Assembly (NCBI RefSeq): GCF_041929205.1
Contig: NZ_JBHFNT010000048.1
Strand: one strand, 5' to 3'
Source of the DNA: Floridanema evergladense
Lineage (GTDB): Bacteria; Cyanobacteriota; Cyanobacteriia; Cyanobacteriales; Aerosakkonemataceae
DNA length: 64,000 nt
Shown piece by piece: positions 1 to 6,955 of the stretch. A program made the translations under genes and the position numbers. The stretch's first letter is position 1. Each line of letters opens with the position of its first letter. The notes beneath the pieces are model-generated. The model saw nothing but the letters and a program-made list of their open reading frames with translations, was not told the DNA's origin and searched no databases.

Positions 1-732
1 ACCGATCGCATTCAAAAAGCAGGTTTGATTCAACCAGGATGGGAAGGTGAATTACCGAATAATTCGATCGTCAGCCGATCGGTAGTAGCATTAGTAACTA
101 AACCAGGCAATCCTAAAGGCATCAAAGGTTGGCAAGATTTAGCCAAAAATGGTGTGAGTGTAATTACTGCTAATCCCAAAACTTCTGGTGTAGCGCGTTG
201 GAACTTCCTAGCTTTGTGGGGTTCAGTAGTGAAAACAGGGGGAAACGAACAAGCAGCACGTAACTTTGTCACCCAAGTTTATAAGAATGTACCCGTTTTG
301 CCCAGAGATGCCCGGGAAGCGTCAGACGTTTTTTATAAGCAGGGACAAGGGGATGTGTTGTTGAACTATGAAAATGAAATTCTCTTGGCAAAACAACAAG
401 GTGAAACCGAACCTTACATTATTCCTCAAGTCAACATTTCGATCGACAACCCTGTAGCTGTAGTTGATAAAAATGTAGACAAACACAAAAATCGTAAGGT
501 AGTAGAAGCGTTTGTCAAATACCTTTTTACTCCCGAAGCTCAAACAGATTTTGCACAAGTAGGTTTTCGACCAGTTAATACAAACGTAGCCGCACAATTT
601 AGTAGCAAATTCCCTAGAATTGGCAACTTATTTACAGTTAGTCAACTGGGAGGTTGGAATGGCACCCAAACTCAGTTTTTCGCTGATGGCGCTTTGTTCG
701 ATCAAATTCAAGCTACGATCGGAAAGAGATAA
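1..732 (+). CDS. sbpA: Sulfate ABC transporter substrate-binding protein, 5' end missing
   Basis: This is the C-terminal 243 residues of a periplasmic sulfate (or thiosulfate) binding protein that feeds a CysTWA-type ABC importer. The reading frame is open from base 1, so the start lies outside the window; the TTG at 25 is internal. The family signature is clear: an N-P-K-T-S-G-x-A-R-W-N stretch followed by F-L-A-L-W-G, then a C-terminal part with Y-L-F-T-P-E-A-Q and G-F-R-P. No other transporter gene is visible downstream, so permease and ATPase genes must be upstream or elsewhere. Family assignment is confident; specificity for sulfate over related oxyanions is inferred from the family. Confidence 0.88.
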   Translation, partial: TDRIQKAGLIQPGWEGELPNNSIVSRSVVALVTKPGNPKGIKGWQDLAKNGVSVITANPKTSGVARWNFLALWGSVVKTGGNEQAARNFVTQVYKNVPVLPRDAREASDVFYKQGQGDVLLNYENEILLAKQQGETEPYIIPQVNISIDNPVAVVDKNVDKHKNRKVVEAFVKYLFTPEAQTDFAQVGFRPVNTNVAAQFSSKFPRIGNLFTVSQLGGWNGTQTQFFADGALFDQIQATIGKR

Positions 733-1030
733 TCTAAAGTAAGTTTTTGGTAGTAGGTAGTGGCATTCCTACTACCCAGGTACCAGCCGCAATCTTAAAA
801 TAACTACCAACTAAAATTATTGATTTGGTAAACAACTATAATGTAAGCGTTAAACTCCTGTATCACCATGACAATGAGTATTTAGACTGGAACGATCTGA
901 TGCCGCTTCTATGCAAAGATTAACAAAGTCGTTATTTATTCAAGCTGTCATCGGGTTCATTGCTACCCTGTGATTGCTTAATTAACTAAAAGTCATGGTG
1001 AAGGTACCTCAAAAGGAAACACAGGAGTTT
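733..1030. other. Intergenic gap with a weak hairpin and a possible -10 box
   Basis: No supported gene lies here. GGTAGTAG at 749-756 pairs with CTACTACC at 769-776, a possible end-of-transcript hairpin for the sulfate-binding gene, but no T-run follows. TATAAT at 837-842 could be a -10 element for ftrV, without a convincing -35. A 20-codon ORF at 911-973 resembles the start of a signal peptide and ends at once in TGA; it is probably chance or a relic. Confidence 0.35.
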
Positions 1031-1255
1031 ATGAAAATTGGCGATCGCATTCGAGTGAAGCAGTCAGTCATTGTTTACCATCATCCCCAACATAAGGGTG
1101 AAGCCTTTGATATCAAGGGTTTAGAAGGAGAAATTGTCGCGATCATACATGAGTGGCAAGGTAGACCTGTGAGTGCTAACCTTCCTATACAGGTCAAATT
1201 TGACAAAAAATTCAAAGCTCATTTCCGCGAAAATGAGGTTGAACTAGTAGAATAG
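1031..1255 (+). CDS. ftrV: Ferredoxin-thioredoxin reductase variable (alpha) chain
   Basis: This encodes the small variable subunit of ferredoxin-thioredoxin reductase, which packs against the catalytic iron-sulfur subunit and helps pass electrons from photosynthetic ferredoxin to thioredoxin. The 74-residue product has the family's SH3-like barrel, with G-D-R-I-R-V near the start, Y-H-H-P, E-W-Q-G-R-P-x-S-A-N-L-P in the middle and K-A-H-F-R-E-N-E-V at the end. An in-frame ATG lies upstream at 995, but the ATG at 1031 has AGGAG seven bases before it and gives the usual family length. The catalytic subunit gene is not in the window. The gene appears to be monocistronic. Confidence 0.9.
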   Translation: MKIGDRIRVKQSVIVYHHPQHKGEAFDIKGLEGEIVAIIHEWQGRPVSANLPIQVKFDKKFKAHFRENEVELVE

Positions 1256-1296
1256 CGCAGTGGAGCAGAAATCATTGAGCCTTCTGCCTTTTAGCA

Positions 1297-1524
1297 CTAG
1301 CGCCGACCTCTGAGGAACCAACTAAAAATCGATAGTTCACCTCGCATTTGCTCTAACTCTTGTCGGTGGCGCTCCGCTGTCATGTAATACCATTGACAGT
1401 AGCGCTCAAACTCTTGGCGATATTGTACTTCCCGGTAAAACTCTCCGCTCACCTGCTGAATAGCAAACACTTCGTCTGCTGGTGGTGGCGGAGTAGGAAT
1501 AATAAGTCTTAATTCTTCTGACAT
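1297..1524 (-). CDS. Small conserved hypothetical protein
   Basis: I do not recognise this 75-residue protein. It starts with a hydrophobic stretch and a proline run (T-P-P-P-P-A), continues with a glutamine-, tyrosine- and glutamate-rich helical part that could form a short coiled coil (about residues 25-65), and ends in a basic R-G-R-R tail. It has no signal peptide or membrane segment. It is convergent with ftrV and lies 40 bases downstream of the DUF218 gene on the same strand, so the two could be co-transcribed. Coding status rests on an uninterrupted frame with an ATG start and protein-like composition. Confidence 0.55.
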   Translation of the reverse strand: MSEELRLIIPTPPPPADEVFAIQQVSGEFYREVQYRQEFERYCQWYYMTAERHRQELEQMRGELSIFSWFLRGRR

Positions 1525-1564
1525 AAAGGTTAGGGGGTAAATTCCAATCTAAAATTTAAAATTG

Positions 1565-2359
1565 CTACAACCAGCCTCGCAGTCGGTAGATTATAATCCC
1601 GATATACTCTTTTAAAGCACGAGTACTATAAGCTAATCTTCCTACATCAGGGAGAAGATTTAGTATTACGTTTTGCCAGGTAGTTTCTTCCGAGTCTATT
1701 TCTATAGTAATAAAATCGGTGGGAGCAGGGATGGCATTTATGCCTTGACGTTTAAAAATGGCAAGCGATCGCGGCGTATGAAGTGCGGAAGTCACCAACA
1801 AAACCCGCCGTTCTATGCCTTGGGAATCGAGAATTTTGCGGACATTAACAGCATTTTCATAGGTATTTAAAGAAGTTGGATCTTCAAGAATTGCTGTCTT
1901 GGGAACTCCCATAGATTGAGCCAATTCTGCCATATCTTTAGACTCAGGAGCGCCTGTATTTTTCCAATCAATGCGTCCCCCACTCAAGATCAGTTTTGGC
2001 GCTTTGCCATCCCGATATAATTTAGCGCCATAGAGGATGCGATCGCCCTCATCGCTAACTTCCACCCAAGGACGGGGGGGTACTTTTGGCATAACCGCAC
2101 CTCCCAAAACCACAATAGCTGCTGCTTTTGGTAACTCACCTTGGGGAATATTTTGCCATTCCAAAGACCTAATCAAAGCGCCAGAAACCCAAGCATTACT
2201 GAAGAAAAATAAAATAATCAACGCTAGAGAAGTTAACCCTGCCGACCATTTTGATCGCCACCAAATCATAATGAAAGCTACAATCAGCAACAGGCAACTT
2301 AGTCCCAAAGGGTAAATAAAAACTGGCAGTAACTTAGAGAGAAATAAAAACATTTTCAC
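1565..2359 (-). CDS. YdcF/SanA/ElyC-family (DUF218) membrane protein
   Basis: This 264-residue protein has two N-terminal membrane segments (about residues 8-28 and 35-58) and then a DUF218 domain. Family features are the strand I-V-V-L-G-G-A, the helix G-A-K-L-Y-R-D-G-K-A-P, the strand L-I-L-S-G-G, and a later L-L-V-T-S-A-L-H-T-P-R-S motif. Relatives such as ElyC and SanA act at the inner membrane in envelope maintenance, but the reaction is not known for most members and I do not assign one here. The 89-residue basic membrane protein gene ends eight bases before its start, suggesting one transcript. Confidence 0.8.
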   Translation of the reverse strand: MKMFLFLSKLLPVFIYPLGLSCLLLIVAFIMIWWRSKWSAGLTSLALIILFFFSNAWVSGALIRSLEWQNIPQGELPKAAAIVVLGGAVMPKVPPRPWVEVSDEGDRILYGAKLYRDGKAPKLILSGGRIDWKNTGAPESKDMAELAQSMGVPKTAILEDPTSLNTYENAVNVRKILDSQGIERRVLLVTSALHTPRSLAIFKRQGINAIPAPTDFITIEIDSEETTWQNVILNLLPDVGRLAYSTRALKEYIGIIIYRLRGWL

Positions 2360-2366
2360 CTTAAAT

Positions 2367-2636
2367 TTAACGACGTTTTTTACGACGACGACGAGGATTT
2401 TTCCAGAAAAACCAGCTTTCTTTAGGTTGACGACGATACCTTTTTATTGGTCGTTTCTTAGTTTTCTTTTCCTCTTTATCTCGCTTAAGTTCAGCTAAAT
2501 CAGAAGAAATATTTTGTTCGTTAGGTAACTCTTTGCTTTCCCATCCTGTAATTATCCAACCTATAGCTATTCCAGCGATAATTGCTAAAGCCAAACTCCA
2601 AATTAAAGGTTTTCCCAGTAACAAGAAAGCTACCAA
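2367..2636 (-). CDS. Small membrane protein with a highly basic tail
   Basis: I do not recognise this protein of about 89 residues. It has one long hydrophobic segment (about residues 3-30) followed by an acidic and then very basic tail rich in lysine and arginine, ending in R-R-R-R-K-K-R-R. Such a tail could bind nucleic acid or acidic lipids on the cytoplasmic face, which is inference. The only recognised start in the open frame is TTG at 2636. The frame stays open upstream into a dispersed repeat at 2700-2732 without an ATG, so the true N-terminus is uncertain. It probably shares a transcript with the DUF218 gene. Confidence 0.5.
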   Translation of the reverse strand: MVAFLLLGKPLIWSLALAIIAGIAIGWIITGWESKELPNEQNISSDLAELKRDKEEKKTKKRPIKRYRRQPKESWFFWKNPRRRRKKRR

Positions 2637-2699
2637 GAAAAACAGAGAAATCTTAAGTGCAGATTTAGGAATCTTATCTAGTATCGAACTCCTCCCTTT

Positions 2700-2732
2700 C
2701 TTCTCCCTGTGTCCTTTGCGCCTCTGGGGTTA
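2700..2732 (-). repeat. Dispersed ACCGCAGAGGCGCAGAGGACAC-type repeat copy
   Basis: Read on the minus strand this is a slightly diverged copy of the repeat seen also at 27275-27303, 30628-30659, 50563-50591 and 50750-50783. Here it lies between the kinase gene and the small basic membrane protein gene, in the upstream region of the latter. Confidence 0.7.
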
Positions 2733-2794
2733 CTAAAAAAATTTCCCAAGTAAAGGGAAAAGCTAAAACTTACCTTTCCCCTTTAAGTATTTCT

Positions 2795-4324
2795 CTAGTT
2801 TAATTGTGCTGCCAAATCCTGGGTAGTATCCAAAGTTTTCACAAAAACTTTTTCTTCTTCTGTGAAACTCTCCGCACTAGCCAATTGACTGGTTAATAAG
2901 TTAGCAGTAGCATCAGAGACATCGCCCGTGCGGGAGTTAAGACGATCGCGCAAAATTTCCTCCGGTGCAGAGCAGTGTAAAATCTGTAAAGGTAAGTGAT
3001 GTTTTTGTGCTGCGGCGATTACAGGTTTTCTGAGGGATTGGCGATCGTATTTAGCATCCAAAATCACCCCATAACCCGCCGAAGCCAGCAAAATTCCCAA
3101 CTCCAACAATCTATCATAAGTTCTTTCCGTCATTTCAGGACTATATAATTCATCCCCTCCTCTTTCCGACAAAGGTACACCAGCCAAATGTTTTCTTACC
3201 GCATCAGAACGAATATGAATAGCATTACTTAGTCGAGCAACTTTTTTCGCAACTGTACTCTTCCCAGAACCCGAAACACCCGACATCATAACTAAACTTC
3301 CCTGCCCCAGTTTAGTACAATCCAAAGCCATTTTATAATACTGACTAGCAGTAACTTTAGCTTGCTCTTTATCAGCCACAGGAACACCCGGATCGTCTAA
3401 CAGAAAAGAAGTAATTTTCCCCCGAACATAAGCTTGACGACTCACATACAAAGGCAAAACTTGTAAACCTTCCCAATCACCACTTTCTTCCAAGTAAGTA
3501 TTTAAATAAACATTAGCCAAATCAGGACGATTTCCCACTAAAAAATTCATTACCCCAAAAGCGACATCATACATTACATCAACAAATCGGAACGGTTCAT
3601 TAAATTCAATGCAATCAAACAAGAGAATTTTGTCATGCCACAAACAAATATTTCCTAAATGTAAATCTCCGTGACATTCCCGAATCCAACGATTTTTAAT
3701 TCTATTAGTTAAAAGCTCTTGTTTAGTAGCAAAGAAATTATCTGTAAACTCTTTAGTACCATCAAATTGCTCTTGAGTTTGTGCTATTCCAATATATTTT
3801 GCTGTTTGTTCGTAATTTTCATCAAAAGCCTGACGAACTTTAGCAACTTCTCCAAAAGAAAGAATATATTCATTTGTTGGACATTTACTATGAAATTGTG
3901 CCACCAATCTCCCCAAATCTTCCACCATTTCTTCCGTTAGTTTCCCCTGATGAAACAAGTTAATCAAGAGATTATCTTGAGGAAACTGGCACATTTTCAA
4001 AGTATATTCAACCGCTTCACCACTTCCGCCCAATTCAAAGTTTTGCTCTTTTTGAGCGATCGGCAAAACCTCCAGATAAATTTCCGCCGCACCACGTTTA
4101 TTCATTGCCAATTCTTGACGGCAAAAATGCTCTCGTAACTCCAAAGTTGAGTAATTCAAGAATCCAAAATTAACAGCTTTTTTCACTTTATAAGCATAGT
4201 CTCCCGTCAATAAAACATAAGAAACATGAGTTTGAATTAACTTAATTGGTTCCTGTACTGGATGAGGATAAAATCCAGACTTTAACATTTCTTGAATTAC
4301 CGGAGACAGATTAGTTTCAGTCAT
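2795..4324 (-). CDS. Bifunctional APH-like / P-loop kinase protein
   Basis: This 509-residue protein joins two phosphotransfer modules. The N-terminal two thirds resembles aminoglycoside phosphotransferase-like kinases, with C-H-G-D-L-H-L-G-N-I as the catalytic loop and L-F-D-C-I-E-F as the metal-binding segment. The C-terminal 165 residues form a P-loop kinase of the AAA_33 type, with G-V-S-G-S-G-K-S-T as Walker A and a downstream I-L-D-A-K-Y-D-R segment. The fused arrangement is common in bacteria under the name aminoglycoside phosphotransferase/ATP-binding protein. The substrate is unknown, and nothing nearby suggests antibiotic resistance. It lies downstream of rplY but beyond a good terminator, so it is probably transcribed separately. 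Confidence 0.82.
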   Translation of the reverse strand: MTETNLSPVIQEMLKSGFYPHPVQEPIKLIQTHVSYVLLTGDYAYKVKKAVNFGFLNYSTLELREHFCRQELAMNKRGAAEIYLEVLPIAQKEQNFELGGSGEAVEYTLKMCQFPQDNLLINLFHQGKLTEEMVEDLGRLVAQFHSKCPTNEYILSFGEVAKVRQAFDENYEQTAKYIGIAQTQEQFDGTKEFTDNFFATKQELLTNRIKNRWIRECHGDLHLGNICLWHDKILLFDCIEFNEPFRFVDVMYDVAFGVMNFLVGNRPDLANVYLNTYLEESGDWEGLQVLPLYVSRQAYVRGKITSFLLDDPGVPVADKEQAKVTASQYYKMALDCTKLGQGSLVMMSGVSGSGKSTVAKKVARLSNAIHIRSDAVRKHLAGVPLSERGGDELYSPEMTERTYDRLLELGILLASAGYGVILDAKYDRQSLRKPVIAAAQKHHLPLQILHCSAPEEILRDRLNSRTGDVSDATANLLTSQLASAESFTEEEKVFVKTLDTTQDLAAQLN

Positions 4325-4409
4325 TTTTTACCTACAAATTACAACTCAAAAACTTTGTGCGAAGCGTGATAACGTAACGCACCATTCATTCATATTTACA
4401 ACTTTATAA

Positions 4410-4466
4410 GGTGCGTCAGAAAAGCTAAACCCTCTGTTCATTTAAAGTTTTTATGTCTGACGCACC
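4410..4466. repeat. Inverted repeat GGTGCGTCAGA / TCTGACGCACC
   Basis: Perfect 11-base arms at 4410-4420 and 4456-4466 flank a 35-base AT-rich centre. It resembles the small dispersed hairpin repeats common in cyanobacterial spacers. It lies between rplY and the kinase gene. Confidence 0.65.
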
Positions 4467-4483
4467 CTACGCTGTCACAAACA

Positions 4484-4511
4484 GAAAAAAACCAGGGAAT
4501 AGAACCCTGGT
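4484..4511 (-). terminator. Rho-independent terminator of rplY
   Basis: On the minus strand ACCAGGG (4511-4505) pairs perfectly with CCCTGGT (4497-4491) across a seven-base loop and is followed directly by a run of seven Ts (4490-4484). It lies 36 bases after the rplY stop codon. Confidence 0.85.
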
Positions 4512-4546
4512 CTAGTAAACAAATCATACCTTTAGTTGTGCCGAAT

Positions 4547-5131
4547 TTACTCAGCGGATGCTTCTTCTGTTCCGCCTTGAGCACGCAGAACGCTAACAAC
4601 TACTTGGTCAGGATCTCCAACTACTTTAACGCCTGCGGGTAAAGGTATTTCGCGGATATGCAGCGCATTTCCCACATCTAAAGTAGAAACATCAATTTCA
4701 ATGGCATCAGGAATGCTCTCAGGAGGACATTGTACTGTCACTGCTGTCATTACAAGATCTAACATTCCACCATTTACTTTTACACCAACTGCTTCACCCA
4801 AAAAATGCAGAGGTACTTCTACTTCTAAACTCTTTTGTGACGCTACAGCAAAAAAGCTCAGGTGATAGATGAATCCTTTTGCGGGATGAGTTTGGACTTC
4901 CCGCAACAGAGTTTTGCCACTCCAAGACGCATCAGGGATGTTCACATTAATCAGCGTGTTATTCAGAGAAGCTTTTTTGACTAATGTTTCAGCAGCTTTG
5001 GCGTTCAGGGTCAAAGCAAGTGATTCTGTACCATTGTGACCGTATAAAACGGCGGGAATTAAACCGTTGCGACGCAGAGTATTAGGTTTAGATTCTGCGG
5101 TTCGCTTTTGACATTCAACTGTGAGTTCCAT
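4547..5131 (-). CDS. rplY: 50S ribosomal protein L25 (CTC/TL5 family)
   Basis: This 194-residue protein is the two-domain form of L25, which binds 5S rRNA in the large ribosomal subunit. The N-terminal L25 domain shows L-R-R-N-G-L-I-P-A-V-L-Y-G and later H-L-S-F-F-A-V; the C-terminal TL5/CTC beta domain shows V-P-L-H-F-L-G-E-A-V-G-V-K and I-P-L-P-A-G-V-K-V. Length and order match the family. The ATG at 5131 has an AAGGAACC-type site upstream. It lies downstream of the ATPase cassette on the same strand and carries its own strong terminator. Confidence 0.95.
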   Translation of the reverse strand: MELTVECQKRTAESKPNTLRRNGLIPAVLYGHNGTESLALTLNAKAAETLVKKASLNNTLINVNIPDASWSGKTLLREVQTHPAKGFIYHLSFFAVASQKSLEVEVPLHFLGEAVGVKVNGGMLDLVMTAVTVQCPPESIPDAIEIDVSTLDVGNALHIREIPLPAGVKVVGDPDQVVVSVLRAQGGTEEASAE

Positions 5132-5179
5132 TTTCCGATTTTGGTTCCTTAGTATTCAAATAGTATCAAATCTTCAGGA

Positions 5180-5545
5180 TCATTCTCGCTGAAGATACTG
5201 ATATTTTTCGTTTTCCACACACTTCCGCAACTCTTGAAGTTTTTCCAGACGGTAAGTCAAAGTTTGCTCTTCTTGCTTTGAGGGAGAATCGCCAAGTTCA
5301 TGATGCTTTTTTTTTTCTTCATCAACTATAGCATTTTGGAAAAAATCTTTTAACTTTTGGCGATTAACTTTATCTAAATCAACGAGTTTTAGCTCTACCT
5401 CCTCTCCCTCTATCACCATTTTCTTGGCAACAGTTTCTCCTATTGTGGAAAATTCTGATTTGGCTAACCACTTAAAAATTTCTTCGGAAACTTCTACACT
5501 GTAAGGTTCTTCTCCATTCTTTTCATAAAAGCTGATGTCCAACAT
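5180..5545 (-). CDS. Unknown 121-residue protein, last gene of the ATPase cassette
   Basis: I do not recognise this protein. The first part (to about residue 60) looks like a mixed alpha/beta domain, with D-I-S-F-Y-E-K-N-G-E-E-P-Y at the start and a V-E-L-K-L-V-D-L-D segment. The second part is highly charged and probably forms a long helix or coiled coil (about residues 58-121), with many lysines and glutamates. The upstream 68-residue ORF stops two bases before its ATG, with GGAGG about six bases upstream inside that gene's end, so the two are translationally coupled. The role is unknown; the position makes it a likely partner of the AAA+ ATPase. Confidence 0.6.
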   Translation of the reverse strand: MLDISFYEKNGEEPYSVEVSEEIFKWLAKSEFSTIGETVAKKMVIEGEEVELKLVDLDKVNRQKLKDFFQNAIVDEEKKKHHELGDSPSKQEEQTLTYRLEKLQELRKCVENEKYQYLQRE

Positions 5546-5547
5546 TA

Positions 5548-5754
5548 TTAACCCTCCTCCTGAGCCTCAGACTCCATAAACTCTTTCTCTGGTATATTCT
5601 CAGCCCAAGCTATGTTTGCTTCATCAAATAGCTTTTTAGCGTCTGGAGATATTTTGCCCGTAGTTAAAACGCCAATAACACTACCTTTGGCAATAAGTTT
5701 TTTTGCTTCACCAGGATAGATATTCTTTTTTGTTTTGATTTCAATATAAGCCAT
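5548..5754 (-). CDS. 68-residue protein resembling the C-terminal half of an Mrr-like nuclease fold
   Basis: The protein begins almost at once with A-Y-I-E-I-K-T-K, an E-x-K motif on a predicted strand. It continues with a helix (E-A-K-K-L-I), a strand followed by T-T-G (V-I-G-V-L-T-T-G-K), S-P-D-A-K-K-L-F and a final strand before A-E-N-I. In Mrr-like PD-(D/E)xK nucleases the E-x-K strand is followed by just such a T-T-x-x-F-S-x-x-A element. No acidic motif I precedes it here, but one is present at the end of the neighbouring 73-residue ORF. The nuclease reading is inference; a non-catalytic binding domain is equally possible. Confidence 0.5.
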   Translation of the reverse strand: MAYIEIKTKKNIYPGEAKKLIAKGSVIGVLTTGKISPDAKKLFDEANIAWAENIPEKEFMESEAQEEG

Positions 5755-5765
5755 ATCCTTAATAT

Positions 5766-5987
5766 TTAAGAGTTATATTTTATTTGAATTTGTTTAATTA
5801 TTGCTTGAACTCGTGGTGCATCCTTTTCATTAATTATTAGTATATCACCACTGGAATCATTTCCCGTAGTTCTTTTAGCGAGTATGCCTTCTTCTTTTAA
5901 CTTGTCAATGACCCAGCCTATCATTTTTTTATGTACCTTCAACTTGTACATCATTCTGTCTTCATCAGTTTCCCAATCTTTAGTCAT
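5766..5987 (-). CDS. 73-residue protein resembling the N-terminal half of a nuclease fold
   Basis: The protein has a long N-terminal helix (about residues 12-35, K-V-H-K-K-M-I-G-W-V-I-D-K-L), then G-I-L-A-K-R-T-T-G-N-D-S-S-G-D-I-L-I, then another helix. A helix followed by a strand containing G-D-I resembles the first half of PD-(D/E)xK nucleases, where the aspartate binds metal. The next ORF, 11 bases on and in another frame, starts with an E-x-K strand. Its ATG overlaps the end of the ATPase gene by eight bases, so translation is coupled. Function is unknown, and the pairing with the 68-residue protein is inference. Confidence 0.5.
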   Translation of the reverse strand: MTKDWETDEDRMMYKLKVHKKMIGWVIDKLKEEGILAKRTTGNDSSGDILIINEKDAPRVQAIIKQIQIKYNS

Positions 5988-6876
5988 TCAAGTACTCCTT
6001 ATAAGTTTGTGAGAGGTGAGCGCGGGTTGAAAATCCTTCTTCAAAAAGGTTTATCAGCCTATTTTTTACCGAAACATTATCATTACAAACCACATCTACC
6101 ATCAAAACTTTATAAAAACCTTTAATGTCTCCAGTGGTAAGTTCACGAGCTTTATAAATCTCGTATAACTTATTTAATTCTTCTTCTTGAGGATTGTATT
6201 TTAGAGGTTGATTGAGGTATTCTAAATAAAATTTAAATTCATTCCAAGACAATTTAGCATCAACAAAATGCTTTAAAGAAAATCTACGAACAACCGCTGT
6301 ATCTACAAGCTCAGGAACATTAGTAATACCAAAAACTAATAGATGATTAGTTGTAGATGGATGAAGTTTGTCAAGCTCTAGCATCAGTGTAGTCATTGCT
6401 CGTCGCACACCGTCATGCTCTTGGGCGCGACTACGACTCATACAAAACGCATCGAGTTCATCCAATAACAAAAATACAGATGATTCATCATCAGAACAAA
6501 TATTTTTTAAATCTTGAAATATCTGTTCCAAATTACGTGAAGATTGTCCTAAAGCCGGGTCTAGCATTCTGCCTACATCAACTGTATAAAAATTGATTTC
6601 ATTAGTAACCTCTCGCTTTATTTGATCGAAAAGTAAGTAGCAAAGACTAGTTTTACCTGTATTTGGTGGCCCGTAGAGTAGAACGGATGGTGCCAGATCG
6701 TAAAGGCTGAAACCCTCTATTGTAGCTCCATCAGCAGTTAATACAGTTTTACAGAAACGAAAAAGATATTTCTGCAATTCTTCTAACCCAAAAAGCTTTT
6801 GATGAGCTATTCTGCGCTTAATTTCAGCGTGTGTTATTTGCAATAGACCGCTTGAGCCTTGAATGATAATGCTCAT
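5980..6876 (-). CDS. AAA+ ATPase resembling Pch2/TRIP13
   Basis: This 298-residue single-domain AAA+ protein has Walker A G-P-P-N-T-G-K-T (residues 69-76), Walker B L-L-L-D-E-L-D (136-142), sensor 1 at N186 (G-I-T-N) and a paired arginine at 197-198 in the finger position. The stretch from S-x-N-L-E-Q-I-F-Q-D-L to Walker B, and the later V-D-T-A-V-V-R-R-F, recall Pch2/TRIP13 remodellers, though there is no clear separate N-terminal substrate domain. It is the first gene of a tight four-gene cassette (overlap or gaps of -8, 11 and 2 bases). The cassette is AT-rich, lacks GCGATCGC sites and separates purA from rplY. A protein-remodelling or defence role is inference. Confidence 0.75.
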   Translation of the reverse strand: MSIIIQGSSGLLQITHAEIKRRIAHQKLFGLEELQKYLFRFCKTVLTADGATIEGFSLYDLAPSVLLYGPPNTGKTSLCYLLFDQIKREVTNEINFYTVDVGRMLDPALGQSSRNLEQIFQDLKNICSDDESSVFLLLDELDAFCMSRSRAQEHDGVRRAMTTLMLELDKLHPSTTNHLLVFGITNVPELVDTAVVRRFSLKHFVDAKLSWNEFKFYLEYLNQPLKYNPQEEELNKLYEIYKARELTTGDIKGFYKVLMVDVVCNDNVSVKNRLINLFEEGFSTRAHLSQTYKEYLND

Positions 6877-6955
6877 GGTTAATTACCCAAGAAACTAAGC
6901 CTTTTTACTCGTTGACACCATCCTCTACTCTTATTTTAAGAGCATCATTAACACT

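Noticed and set aside
911..973. 20-codon ORF resembling the start of a signal peptide upstream of ftrV
   Set aside because: It ends in TGA after 20 residues with no continuation in another frame.
5980..6876. Complete CBASS system around the TRIP13-like ATPase
   Set aside because: No HORMA protein, cyclic-nucleotide synthase or recognised effector is encoded nearby.
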